Below, piece after piece: positions 34,080-45,297 of a stretch of DNA of 64,000 bases (the first letter of the stretch is position 1; every line of letters begins with the position of its first letter). The position numbers were made by a program, and so were the translations under genes. The stretch is from assembly GCA_964017185.1 (NCBI GenBank), contig OZ024872.1:47082188-47146187 (forward strand), given 5' to 3'. This DNA comes from Rugalucina vietnamica (Eukaryota; Mollusca; Bivalvia; Lucinida; Lucinidae). The notes beneath the pieces were generated by a model, which was not told the origin of the DNA, did no database searches, and saw only the letters and a list, made by a program, of their open reading frames with translations.

Positions 34080-34518
34080 ATTTTAATTTGGATGTTTTTA
34101 TTTCATTTCAAGTCGTATCAATATTTTGTTTTCGTTTCAATTTTGTATAATTATCGTTTTAGTCCCGACAGTCACAAAAGTCTTATTGTTTAAATTTCAT
34201 TTTAATTTATGCATTTATTTCTTTTCAAGTCGTATAAATATTTTGTTTTCTTTTCAATTTTGTATAATGATCGCTTAAGTTACGTGTTTTATTCGTGTCT
34301 TAACTGCTTTGAAGTTTCTTAGAACCTAATTATCGGCTTTTTGCTTATTTTCATGCTTCTTCTTCAGATTATCAGACTTACCCGATAATATTAGATCCTA
34401 TTATTTAGCTTAATTCACAGAACAAAAGCTTATAGCGGCGAAAGCGGCGTAAGCAATTTTCATGGGATGATTGCCCACAAATTTATTTGTTTGTATTGAA
34501 GCTGAACTCCCAGTCATC

Positions 34519-34692
34519 AATTTTTCAGTCATGTCTGGACGGAGCTACCGTTTCCTGGGTATCTAGTAGTACTAGTACTGTGGGTAGTTAATGTGCCTTG
34601 CTCAAGGACACAACATGGTGTCGCCAGTGCGGATCGAACTCAGGACCTCTCGATTCGGAGTCTGATGCACTACAACTATACCACCGCGATCA
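34519..34692 (-). repeat. tRNA-derived SINE, family S1, copy 2
   Basis: Minus strand: degenerate A-box 'ggtggtatagttgtag', anticodon arm 'gactccgaatcgag', B-box 'gagttcgatccgc', body 'gtgtccttgagcaaggcaca' and 'ccagacatgactgaaaaatt'. Matches 13728-13894 over its length. Confidence 0.75.
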
Positions 34693-35769
34693 CAACCCAC
34701 AGATTTATACAAATCGTTGAATTCAACATGATGAAGCAATCGGCTTCAACTCTTCCTTAGACATTTAATCGCCTGTGGTAATGACACTGCTAAAAGCATC
34801 AGTGGATTTTCGATTACGTCATTTGGACGCCGTTTCGTTGAAATCAATTCAGTCGAAACGACATTTGGTCGCATACGACCTTCACCGGGTCGATACGGAT
34901 ATTCGGTCGAATACGAGCAATACAGCAACGTACATATACAAAACTGAGTCGAAATTGTTAATGATTGACGGGGTTCTTTCGCTAACCGTTTTGAGTTAAA
35001 CAGTGTGTTGTGTGCCTTCCAAAATTCACATGTACGGATGGCTTGGAACACGTACATGTATGTCGAATGTCAAAACCTCATTGTATACAAGGCACAATAC
35101 ACTAGAAAAAGGGAGGATACTGGGTTTAAAACAAAGTATTGTAGTTCATACTTGTACTTGTACACTAATTTTGTGTAAGAAATTGGTCATATGAAGTTTT
35201 CAGTTTATTTCGGAACACATATATACAGTAAGGGCCACGAGTACGCAGCGTGGCAATATGAGCGCATGCCGTATAAATCGAAGGTGAATAGATTTTTACA
35301 ACAAAGTTGAGCGCAGAGATAGGAATTGACCGGAATCAAAATGTACTGTGTTCGATTCCTATATTCGTTGGGTTTCGTACTTGAGCAAAACCGGTATACA
35401 TGTATTACCCTGAAAGTGTTGTCGCCATGGGACTCAAACATTGTTGACTGTTAAACTGAACTCAGGATGATCTTCGCTAGTTGTACTTCTACAAGGCAAG
35501 TATGTATCGTTATGATTGCGATTAGTCTTGTGCTGGCATTCATAGAGGGTGATCAGAGTGGTAACCAGCAAGCCCAACTGTCAATATGTCTCTTTTTGTT
35601 TTGTTGTTATTTACATGGTTGAGCTCAAATTCAGTTATCGTAGTTCACACCTTAAACGCTATAAAGTGAAGCAATTGAGGAAAATGTTCAAAAAAGAAAG
35701 CAAGGAATCTAATTGTTCATTGAGCAATACCCTTTAGACAATGTTTGTGCTACAAAACAAGGCACAAAG

Positions 35770-36073
35770 TTAGATGGCCCCTGCCCATTAGGACCTAATG
35801 AAATATATGGGCTGCTTGTGCCTCCAGGCAAAGCTTACACGCTATTGACTGATCATCTGATTACTGGTTTACCGCTCGGGTCTGTGTCTGCCTAGAAAAA
35901 TGGTTTCAAGTCAAACCATCCATACATATGAGCAGTATTGACTTAGAGGTACACTGTATGGTTATATTTCAAACACCTTTTGGATATCATAACGTCCCAT
36001 AAAATGGAGACAGCGTCCCGACATGACCATTGCTGTTGATTGGGACGTAAAGCATCTATTCAAACAAACAAAA
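35770..36073 (+). mobile_element. SINE-like retroposon family H, copy 4
   Basis: Contains 'cttgtgcctccaggcaaagc', 'tgatcatctgattactgg', 'aaaatggagacagcgtcccg' and tail 'tattcaaacaaacaaaa'. Nested in the TA-flanked element 33810-36536. Confidence 0.75.
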
Positions 36074-36538
36074 ATGTTAGATTCAACGAGCTGGCGCATT
36101 ACGTTATAAATAGTTTCGTCTATCCGTGATTTCGCTATCATACCATGTAATACCAATGGAAAAGTCGCATTATGCACGTTTTTCATTTCTATACATGCAT
36201 AAACGTACATATTATTCATGTGCACGCAAAGCACGATCTATACTAGGAACAGATGAATCATAGTGTGGTCATTTAATTAAAGATAAATAATTTTATCTTA
36301 ATATTCACAGGTATTTCGCCGTGCTTCGCGGCGAAATAGGAAATTTAAACTTACCTGTTGTAAACGTTAAAAAACGAATTTCGCCGCGAAACACGGCGAA
36401 ATTTCACCGCTAAAAAATCGAATTTTCGCGGCGAAACAAATAACCGATTAAACGTTAAAATTTTCCCTTGGCCGCGAAAAATCGCAAGTGATCAGCGCGA
36501 ACTGTGCAAAAATGGGTTTTAGCCATAACACCACCGTA

Positions 36539-37658
36539 ATTGCAGTGCATTAAGAAAGAGATAGCAGGGCGTATTATAGCTAAACAGGTACATGTATACC
36601 GAGTGTATATGCATTAGTTTTAACATTGATCGGTGTAGGAAGATTTTAACAACAGAAGGCATTTAGATTCCATATGGCATGCGTGCATTCATCCATTCCA
36701 GACTTGCAAAAAAAATCTGTGTCATTTTATGTTTGCAAAAATCATACAGTAATTGAGACATCCATGAGAACATGTGTTTTGCATTTACATGTTCAGATCA
36801 GCTGTGTGGTAGTCGCCAATGGCATGGACATATATATTTTTTTTTTAATCCCGATTTGTGAAGTACTCTGCCATGTTCTTTGGCTACATAACTTGGGTTT
36901 ATGATCTACCTGTTTGAAACTAATGACAGATTTTCTCACGACTTTGCTCAATACGTGTCATTGTTAGCAATGATATGCAGGTAACTCCCAGAACAATTTA
37001 TGAAAATAGTGTCTCTTACTAAGCAACAAACTTTTGAGATAAATGACCTTTAACACTGACCTACATGTTTAAAAATCACAAAAATGTTGGAACTGAATAC
37101 AGACATGCAACAAAAAATGATTTTATTCCAATTTATATTTTCAAATTTTTGACCCCTCCCTCCGCTTCGCTTTCCATTTCTACCGTTTGTGCAGGAATGC
37201 TTCACACATTATAGCATTTATCCGTTCCTAAGACATCCTACTACCGTCCCCATTGCAAAATTGTAGTAGAAATTGCTTTAAGACGGAGTTTTGGGCTTTC
37301 GAAAGGGTTATAGGAAAGGGTCAATGATTCTTCGCCACAACTTCGCAGAAATGTTTAACTGTTCATAACAAATTGGGCGTTCAAACTTCACGGTTAGAAC
37401 AATCATTGCCTTTAACTTGGGGAAAACTATTTTTGCGTAAAACATTTTATCAACATTTTTATTTTATTTGAGTTCTGAAATAAGAATTTTGGTCAGATAA
37501 ACTTATTCTAGCCAGGGAAGCTACAAAAACGTGGTAATTTGTGCATTTATCTACACAATCGTTAACCAGGGGTGAGAACAACAAAGCAGGGCAGCTAAGC
37601 GAGATTCACATGCTCACACGGGTGTTCATTTTCGTGTTCTTCATATGCAGTACTTGTG
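36539..37658. other. No gene recognised
   Basis: AT-rich, with a low-information stretch near 37080-37160. No supportable ORF, RNA or terminal repeat. Confidence 0.5.
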
Positions 37659-37669
37659 TTTTACAGGAC

Positions 37670-37703
37670 GTTGACTGGGACGTTAAAACTCTAAACAAAC
37701 AAA
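37670..37703 (+). mobile_element. 34-bp ultra-truncated retroposon with 11-bp TSD
   Basis: TTTTACAGGAC at 37659-37669 and again at 37704-37714 flanks 34 bp consisting only of the SINE/H tail (ttgactgggacgttaaaac then ctaaacaaacaaa). This is the expected product of a target-primed reverse transcription event that stopped almost at once. Confidence 0.8.
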
Positions 37704-37789
37704 TTTTACAGGACATAAAAGTTAAATTGAAACCTGATGTTCGTGTAATGATATATGATCATATATGAATACTGTAAGGCCGACCTATT

Positions 37790-39560
37790 GCTATCATTCA
37801 ACGTTTGTTTGAGAGTGTATCCTTGATTAATTCAATCTAACATCAGGAAAACATGTCCGTGTAATGTATACCCCCTTGAACCCCATTTTTATATAGCAAA
37901 ACTGGGGTATGCAGGGGTAAACCTATTTTTCTTATTTTTGCTCCAAAACGTAGATTGTGGGTACTCGTTAGAACCGCCTCGGAGAGGCGGTTCTAATGTG
38001 TACCCACAATCTATGTTTTGAGCAAAAATAAGAAAAATATCAAAAATTTTCTATTGAAAATTTTCATTTTTTCAACTTTAGAAATCACTGTGCATAGGCA
38101 TGTTTTCATAATGGTAACAGCATTTCCATGTTTCTTACAAGAAATAATCAGAATGTTAATTAAATTTATCTAATCTCCTAAATCCGAATCTGAGACACAT
38201 TTCATTAATATTGCAGTTACTGTGACAGCAAATTTAATAGGTTAGTGCATCACAAGAAGACGACAAAACATAAAATGGCAGTCGAATAACACCTCTACTC
38301 CTTGTTTGCAGTCAATCAAGCTTACTTAGAGCAATCGCGCCTGCCTAAGACATTTAAGGGGACAATATTTTGCTTCTGTACCCAAGGTGGCGTGCCTTGA
38401 TCACCCCAATAAACATTCCTGGCAGAACACTGCACACCAAAGGATTGTCTTATCTAAGTGATTATGGGGTCATGAGGTCACATACAGTTAAATAAACAAT
38501 TAAGTGTATGTACTTATGTAGATTTAATAATCAATATAATCAATTAATCAATATCTCGAATTCAAAATAATCCGTATATGGTACTTCAGCAAATGTCAAT
38601 TTATGTTATCTCTGCTTGATTTAAAGTATCACAAAACGCATAAGAATTATATAAAATGAGTTTATGTGACAACTAAGGTTGTAATAAGAGGGGTTTTTTT
38701 TAATTATGTTTGTTCAAAAATGATAAATTACTCTGAATGATTATGGAATTTTTCCCGTCATTTTTACCAAAACCTCTTGATTTTCTTTATAAAATGCTGA
38801 AAACAGTGAAGTTTGATACCTAACTTTCTAGACGATTTTTACAGAGCATATTGAATTCTCCAGAAATAAAATGATACTTTCTTAAAGTTAACATATTAAA
38901 CTATAGCTTAAAGAAAGAATATCTTGGATATTTGCTCAAATAGCAGAATTGTTATCAATTACACCTTTGACAATCTAGGTGAGAGAACACACATGTATTT
39001 CCAATCAATATGATACATATACCATAGTTACCTATCCGGGGTTTATTGGATCCGTGTCAACATCAATCATGTACTGACGTAGATTTTAATAATAAAAGCT
39101 TCAATGGCCTCTTCCTGTGAGAAAATTATGTTTCTCCTTTGGTTTCTTATCTGTTATCTGCTAAGAGTCATTAGGATATTTTGCAATCGAAAATGTTTCT
39201 TTTAGCACTAAGTGTTTCAGACATTCAATTTTATCACATTCATGCAGATAAGAACGTGTATGGCTGCTAAGATCAAGATGTCCATCTAAAGCGAATATAC
39301 GGTAATGTAACTGCGACAGACTTTTGTTTATACTTTTGCCATAAATATGATTTGACCAACACATTTAAACCACAAAGAGATGCACTTAATGGGATGTTCG
39401 AAAATGATGTTTTTGAGTGGAGTTATTATTGTTAGACGTTTGAGCACTTTGGTCAGTTATTACTGTCACAGGAATAATGGCAATGACAGAAGTGTTCAAA
39501 GATTTAGGTTTCCTTAGATGTTCACTATCAGTCTGGACAAAATGGACACAATTGTCATGA
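37790..39560 (+). repeat. LU repeat unit, copy V
   Basis: Modules at 38130-38370 (compare 900-1110), 39195-39310 (compare 1110-1190, 28760-28860 and 52910-53000) and 39400-39560 (compare 3740-3960, 53090-53230). Family C copy 4 is inserted at its start. About 800 bp (38375-39190) is unmatched AT-rich DNA. Confidence 0.6.
37842..38112 (+). mobile_element. Hairpin MITE family C, copy 4 (best-preserved hairpin)
   Basis: Ends atcaGGAAAACATGtcc / gGCATGTTTTCataat are inverted. They split the LU phrase 'ttcaatcta|ggtaacagcattt', which is continuous at 295-310. The central hairpin at 37951-38013 has about 30-bp arms (TAGATTGTGGGTACTCGTTA paired with TAATGTGTACCCACAATCTA, then GAACCGCCTC) with only two mismatches. 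Confidence 0.8.
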
Positions 39561-40167
39561 ATGTCTGTGAATGGAGAAACTGTTAGGTTTTACATCCAAC
39601 CACAAGTCTTCATCACATAGGATTCCAGAAAATAAAATTGTAAATAATCAAAAAAAGAAAGCATAAAACATTATGAAACTTCATACAAAAATACAGGAAA
39701 TGAAAACATGTGAATACTCGTGACTGACTGCAAATAGCAGTCTGTGGGCTAAATTTTAAGATATAACTACAGTGTAATATAAAAACTATAGCATTGGTCA
39801 TCATTTGGCTGCTTTGTAGACAATTAATAATCCGTTTGAAATTTAATGCTAGGATTCTCAATGTCAGTTCAACCTGTCGTCCACAGCCCTAGAATTTAAC
39901 AGCAAAATTTACAAATTAAAGTGCAGTAACGAGATAGAACTTCGTGGGATTTTAGCAAGGCCATCTATAGTGCAGTATGACTGTTAATCATCGTCCCTCA
40001 TCAATAATTGGGGTGTCAGGACTGCCACCAATTGGTGGCATTTAACCCATATTTGACGAATGGATTCTACCATCGTTATCATTTGGATGAGTCCACTTTC
40101 ATTTTTATGGGTATAAGGAGTGATTTTTATTTTTTTATCTCATTTTTCGATGAAATTTATCTGTGCA
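39561..40167. other. No gene recognised
   Basis: Positions 39780-39920 resemble the 46360-46510 region ('gacaattaataatccgtttg', 'aaatttaatgctagg'), so part of this is LU sequence. Nothing else seen. Confidence 0.45.
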
Positions 40168-40228
40168 AACAGAATAGCCCCAGATGGGACGCCGCGTTCT
40201 GCGGCGTCACATCTGGGGCTATCCTGTT
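40168..40228. repeat. Strong 28-bp-arm hairpin
   Basis: Left arm AACAGAATAGCCCCAGATGG then GACGCCGC pairs with GCGGCGTC then ACATCTGGGGCTATCCTGTT around 'gttct', with only a few mismatches. Hairpins of this 'cccagatg-ggacgccgc' kind are, from memory, dispersed in bivalve genomes. No TIR element around it is obvious. Confidence 0.8.
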
Positions 40229-40699
40229 CGCCTATGTCCCGTAAAAAGGACGCCAGGCTTATATGAGTTAATATGTCAAGTTTTTTTCAATTCATCACCG
40301 CTTATTAAACAACTATGCCATAGTTATGATTATACCAATTTATCTTTAGAGATTATAAACCGGTATATGGCTGAACGTAATTTTCAATTTCAGAAAATGC
40401 TATCGAAGCACCTGATCGTCACACGCCAGTCTGTCTTTGTGGCAAAGTTAGAATAGAGGGACCAGGAATCGACACAAATTTAAAATTTCAACATAGACAC
40501 CAGACGGAGACGAATAGATAGCACTAAACACCTTTTTTTCAAACAGCACGCTTGAAGAGAAACATGACTAGCTCTTTCCCAGTAAGGTAGCCGTCCAATG
40601 TCTCAGATCGGTAAATCATGATGACAGTATGGCTGAATAAATTAAATAATTTTCTTCCTAATGCAAGCAACAAATACATGATAACAGATGACTTGCTAC

Positions 40700-41431
40700 T
40701 TCCAGACGTATAGGATATAACTTATGCGACAGTCTGTATGCTTAGTTTGTAACCCAATCATGGTTGATAACTATGCTTCGGACGTCAGACTCTATGATTG
40801 TCCCCACTTAAACCCATTCATTTTAGTTGGTTGGGGCCGTAGCTTCTAGTCTGTTGCTTGGCCCACCGGGGTTCAACTGGTGTTTTCTTTTGCTCCGGAG
40901 TTAGTAAGTTATTTGGCACCCAGGGGTCTCCATCGTCGGGCAGCTTACTCAATCTGTGAGTCCTCCTTTTTGATTCATCATGGTGGTTATCGTGATTTAT
41001 TTGTTTGTCCTTAATGATTCATTAATTAGTTGGAGATTCACCACGAGGACCGAACAACTAACTAAATGTTGTGAACCTCTGCAGAAGCTGAGGGTGAGGT
41101 TAAGTACCTGTAAAATCGATTTAAGCCTGCCAGTAATATTATATTACTCATCGTTCCAAGGCGATACTTCTGTGGTGGTTCTTAATGTTTTATGTATTGG
41201 TGTCAATCTTTTGTGCTGTTTGCGCCTTGTGTATTCTTTCATATTCGTAGTTAAGTTTAGGTAACTGAGTGGCCGCCTATTGGGGAAAATAGCTGCTCAT
41301 TCGGCTTACGATATGTTTTCATGGTATAAGTGCCTAATTGTTAGTTTAGTTTTTTCCTACCTCGGTTTTTGGAGAGGGATTCTCTTTCTGATTGCACCTT
41401 TTCCTGATCGTTGCCTACTTGTACCTTTCCA
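40700..41431 (+). mobile_element. Retroelement family B, copy 3
   Basis: Starts within the ORF tail ('cgtataggatataactta') and reads through the shared 3' region ('ccaccggggttcaactggtg', 'gaggaccgaacaac', 'ccaaggcgatacttc') to 'tgcctacttgtacctttcc'. It interrupts the LU module beginning 'catgtggcac' that follows at 41432. Confidence 0.8.
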
Positions 41432-41692
41432 TGTGGCACTCTGTTTTATCTTGCTTCTTTGAAAATTTCATCCAATTACTCCAATTTGGCTTAAAGGAGA
41501 TCTGAGAACCTTTATAAATGTTCATTTTTTCACGTTTTCTAGTTGTCAGAAATAACATGGTAATGGCATTACTGTAATTGAATTATCAGAACTACACTGA
41601 TATGGCATTGGCAAATATTACATTCATTGCCACTGGGCCTAAAGTGTGAGACACAGGTCAGATGATGAACACAGAAACGAATCATTTACAGA

Positions 41693-42250
41693 CCTGTTAT
41701 CGATTACTTTCAAAGTTAATCACTAACGATTACAATTACTTTTAACCTTATGATTAATGATTACGATTAAAATATTTTTCCTGAATGTAATCGATTACAA
41801 TTTCAATTGATTTGCAAATGTAATTGATTAATTAATCGATTAGTTTTACGTTTATAATCTAGCCAGTATTGAATTACGCAGTTATGATTTAACTGTATAT
41901 GGTATATTATGTGTGTATATAGGAATCCTCTTGCTGTATTGGGCACTTTATCTTCAGATTGTAGACTTCACAAAACAGTGGATCATACACATAATTTTGT
42001 GTCTCATTCTGCTGTGTGTATGTTTATAATTTGTGTAAAAACTCAAAAGTGTGAGACACAAGTCAAAAGATGAACACAGAAACGAATCATTTAGTGCATT
42101 TGTGATCGTATTTTTACCATTTGTACCAATTCAATTACCAATTGAACCATTGGTGAGGAAATTGGTGCAAATGGTAAAAAGGGTAATGCCAATGGTCCCA
42201 TTGGTACCAATGTTACCAACCAATAGTACCATAGGGATAACCCCCAGTTT
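41693..42250. repeat. Low-complexity palindromic patches (TAATCGATTA and ACCAATGGT words)
   Basis: 41700-41860 is built from TAATCGATTA / GTAATCGATTAC words. 42108-42235 is built from ACCATTTG, ACCAATTGG and CCAATGGT words forming two hairpins (42110-42130 with 42159-42180, and 42183-42220). It lies between the two direct copies of a 45-bp LU phrase. No protein. Confidence 0.6.
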
Positions 42251-42777
42251 TCCTTGGTTGATGTTAACTGGCATATTATGGACAAAATGGGCCTAATTTC
42301 GGTAAGAGTAAACGGTTTGTTTAAAGAAACACTAAAGCTTTTTCATCCAAAAAAGACAACAGTCTGCATCACAAAGAGAAGAGATAGAAAATGTACATGT
42401 ATATATGGTGCAATTTCGAGGTTTCCATACGAAACTTTTTAAGCAAAATAATGATTTATAGAAAGCAATACTCTTTGCTGTAAACAGCATAGCTAAATTG
42501 AAATTGACATTACTACTATCGAATCAAGTGTTCCAAAAATCAGTTGTCTGCAGAGATGGTAATCAGACAGGTAGTAATAATGCGTTTGAAATTAAATCTT
42601 CTAGAGGTCAAAACAACCTGTCACAATGTCGGTTTTGGTCAACCAAACTTTACTAACTAAAAGTGCAGCAACAGATGAAGCTTAAGAGAGCTGAGTTTTG
42701 CAATGCTTTGCTTTTATAATGCGTTGTTTTGTTGTTGCTACTTAAATCCGATTCTGCGACATAATTCATTAATAATA

Positions 42778-44088
42778 GAGGGTCTGGATGGGGGGTCCTG
42801 GTATTCACTAATCACTAAAAATTTAGCCATTTATTCACTGTCATTAAAATTTTGGCTTATTCATTAAAATAAGCATGTTTATTCATTAAAATATGATAAT
42901 TACTAGTCACGTCTTCTTCACCCAGCTAACATCCATAAGCAAATGGGTGTTCCCCACCAAAGACATCCCTTATCTCAAGCTACAAGGACTAGTTCTATGA
43001 TAACAAAAGTAGATGAATAGGCTTCTTCATAGGCTTTTGATTATATTAAATTGTAGACTGCTGAGTGCAACCTTGATATTAACGTCTTGAGAGAATCATA
43101 TATACTCTGCTGGACCACAAAGCCTCATAGAAACTTTTCGAAATAGTATACTGATTTTTTTTAGCAAATCCCCTTTTAAATCTGTTGGGAGTATAATCTC
43201 CTCCACCTTAAATACTGAATACGCCTTTAGTTTTACCCCGAATCTTTCTCTTCAATTATGAATACCAAAGGTTATTAAAGAAAAATTGTAACTGCAGGGG
43301 TAAAAGTTATAATAAAATGCTGTTGTTTTTATTTAGTAAACTAGTTAGCATAGTACTTATGTTGTGTATGGATTTGTGCTTGTGCCTGATTGTACATTTT
43401 ATTAATGTCTTAAATACCGAGCGAGCGAAGCGAGCGAGGAAAAAAATTATGTAGCCCCATTTGAATTGCCAGATAGATTTGCATTAACGTTCTTAGTGCT
43501 GCCTTGTTTCTGATTGCAAAAGACACTATAGTTATGTACTGTCATATAAAAAAGCAAGATTATGTCCATCCACAGAAAAGGTTATCATTGGAACATACAT
43601 AATAAGGACAGAGTGGGGTAATAGAATAAAAAGAAAATACATATACATAAGCAAACAAAATAGTGAAAAGGTATCTGACTCAGTAAACATCCAGAACCTT
43701 CAAATGACACATGGTCCATGAGGTGAGCCGCTACATGCTTGGCGTCCAGACATATGTCTTTCCAAACATTCAAGAATTTATGAAATATGAATACAACATT
43801 TGAACTAAATCGGGTCTGGGGGCTTCCAGACCCCAGAAAAAAAATTTGGAATGTCAGGGAGGCCATCTAAGACAATCCCATAGCCAAATTTTAGCATATT
43901 CATTATTCTTTAAAATGTTATTATTCACTATTCATTATATTACTCTGTTATTCATTAAAAATCTACATTTATTCATTATTCTTTAGGACCCCCTTATTCA
44001 CCAATCATTAAATTTTTTGCTCTTTATTCACTCTCATTAAAAATTTTAGGCCATTATTCTTTAATCATAATACCCCATCCAGACCCTC
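42778..44088. mobile_element. 1.3-kb TIR element with 6-bp TSD and an empty site
   Basis: Perfect 16-bp inverted termini GAGGGTCTGGATGGGG / CCCCATCCAGACCCTC. The flanks share ATAATA (42772-42777, 44089-44094), and the paralog at about 52735-52745 reads 'attaataatacagtagctg' without the element. Subterminal zones repeat 'ttattcattaaaat' words. The middle holds 'cgagcgagcgaagcgagcg' (about 43418) and a 93-codon minus frame without recognised motifs. Superfamily not assigned. Confidence 0.9.
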
Positions 44089-44390
44089 ATAATACAGTAA
44101 CTGGGAAAACAAATTAAATACAGTGTTTTGCATGAAACAACAGGAGGACAATAACATCCAAATAACAGTCACATAACACTTCTATATGCATTTTTGCAGT
44201 CTAACAAAATTATCTAATTAAACCTACCGAGTCTGTCTTATAAATTATTTAACAGTAAACTGTTCCAGACTTCCAATTTTATATTGCATTCATGCAGATA
44301 AGAACTTGTACGGCTGCTAAGATCAAGATAATATACGGCAAATGTAATTGCAATAGACTTATGTTTAAACTTTTCACCCGTATGTCATTT

Positions 44391-45035
44391 GAGCCGCGTC
44401 GAGAGAAAACGGGATTATTGCCTATGCCAAAACAAAGACACAGATCAGCTGTGCAGTAACTGCACAACTGATCAGCACATTTGTTTTCGCTACACGGATA
44501 GAACAATCCCTCCTCTACTTATTCATTGACTAGTTAGAGATTCACTACGAGGACCGAAGAACTAACTAAATGTTATGAACCACCGCAGAAGCTGAGGGTG
44601 AGGTTAGGATCCTGTAAAACCGGTTTAAGCCCGCCAGTAACTTTGTGTTACTGATCGTTCCAAGGCGATACTTCTGTGGTGGTTCTTTTTGTTTTTATGT
44701 CTTGGTGTTTAAATTTTGTATGTGCTGTTGGCGTCTTATGTATGTTTTCATATTTTTAATTAAGGTAACTGAGTGGCCACCTATTGGGAAAATAGCTGCT
44801 CATTGGGCTTACGATATGTTTTATGGTATAAGTACCTGATTGTTAGTTTGGTTTTTTCCCACCTCGGTTTTTGGAGTGAGAATCTCTTTCTGATTGCGCC
44901 TTTTCCTGATCTTTGCCTACTTGTACCTTTATACCCAAAATGTCAAGATTCTAGCTTTCTTCTGTACATGTTTAGTCCGGTTTGTGTCGGACCTGGTTGG
45001 AAACCCCAAAGACCGATTTTCTCGCGTCGCGGCTC
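44391..45035. mobile_element. MITE family A, copy 3, split by retroelement B copy 4
   Basis: GAGCCGCGTCGAGAGAAAAC on the left and 'gattttctcgcgtcgcggctc' (in parts) on the right are the two termini. Sequence up to 44519 ('ccctcctctactt') resumes at about 44933 ('atacccaaaatgtcaagatt'), as in the unbroken copy at 58379-58609. Confidence 0.85.
44520..44932 (+). mobile_element. Retroelement family B, copy 4 (5'-truncated)
   Basis: Begins at 'attcattgactagttagaga', ends at 'tgcctacttgtaccttt'. Only the last 410 bp of the family is present. Nested inside MITE A copy 3. Confidence 0.85.
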
Positions 45036-45297
45036 ATATGATAATGCCAACATTTAAACCACCAAGAGGTGCATGCAAAGGTTACATTTAAAAGTGCTCT
45101 TTAGAATTGGCGTTATTGCCAGACAATTGAGCAATTTGGTCAGTCATTATTGTCACAGAAATAATCGCTATGACAGAAATGCTTAAAGAATTATGTTTCC
45201 ATATTTGATGTTTACTGACATATTCTGAACAAAATGGAAATTCGTGCTGCAAACGGTAGAGCTATATACCATACAGCAATACTAGAATACTAAAAAA

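Larger units (their letters stand above)
33810..36536. mobile_element. TA-flanked DNA element with palindromic subtermini
   Basis: Left end CAGTGGTGTTTTGGCTAAAA and right end (inverse) CGGTGGTGTTATGGCTAAAA, flanked by TA at 33808-33809 and 36537-36538. Both subterminal 250-bp zones are studded with TTTCGC-GGCGAAA and TTTCGCCGCGAAA palindromes (33858-34020; 36313-36440), which look like repeated transposase-binding sites. The interior holds a SINE (34519-34692), a family H retroposon (35770-36073), a 37-nt T run and no recognisable transposase. Superfamily not assigned. Confidence 0.75.

Noticed and set aside
34746-35057. 103-codon minus ORF as a transposase for the TA-flanked element
   Set aside because: No catalytic motif or zinc finger could be recognised.
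43585-43866. 93-codon minus ORF as a transposase for the GAGGGTCTGG element
   Set aside because: No catalytic motif; too short; a non-autonomous element is the simpler reading.
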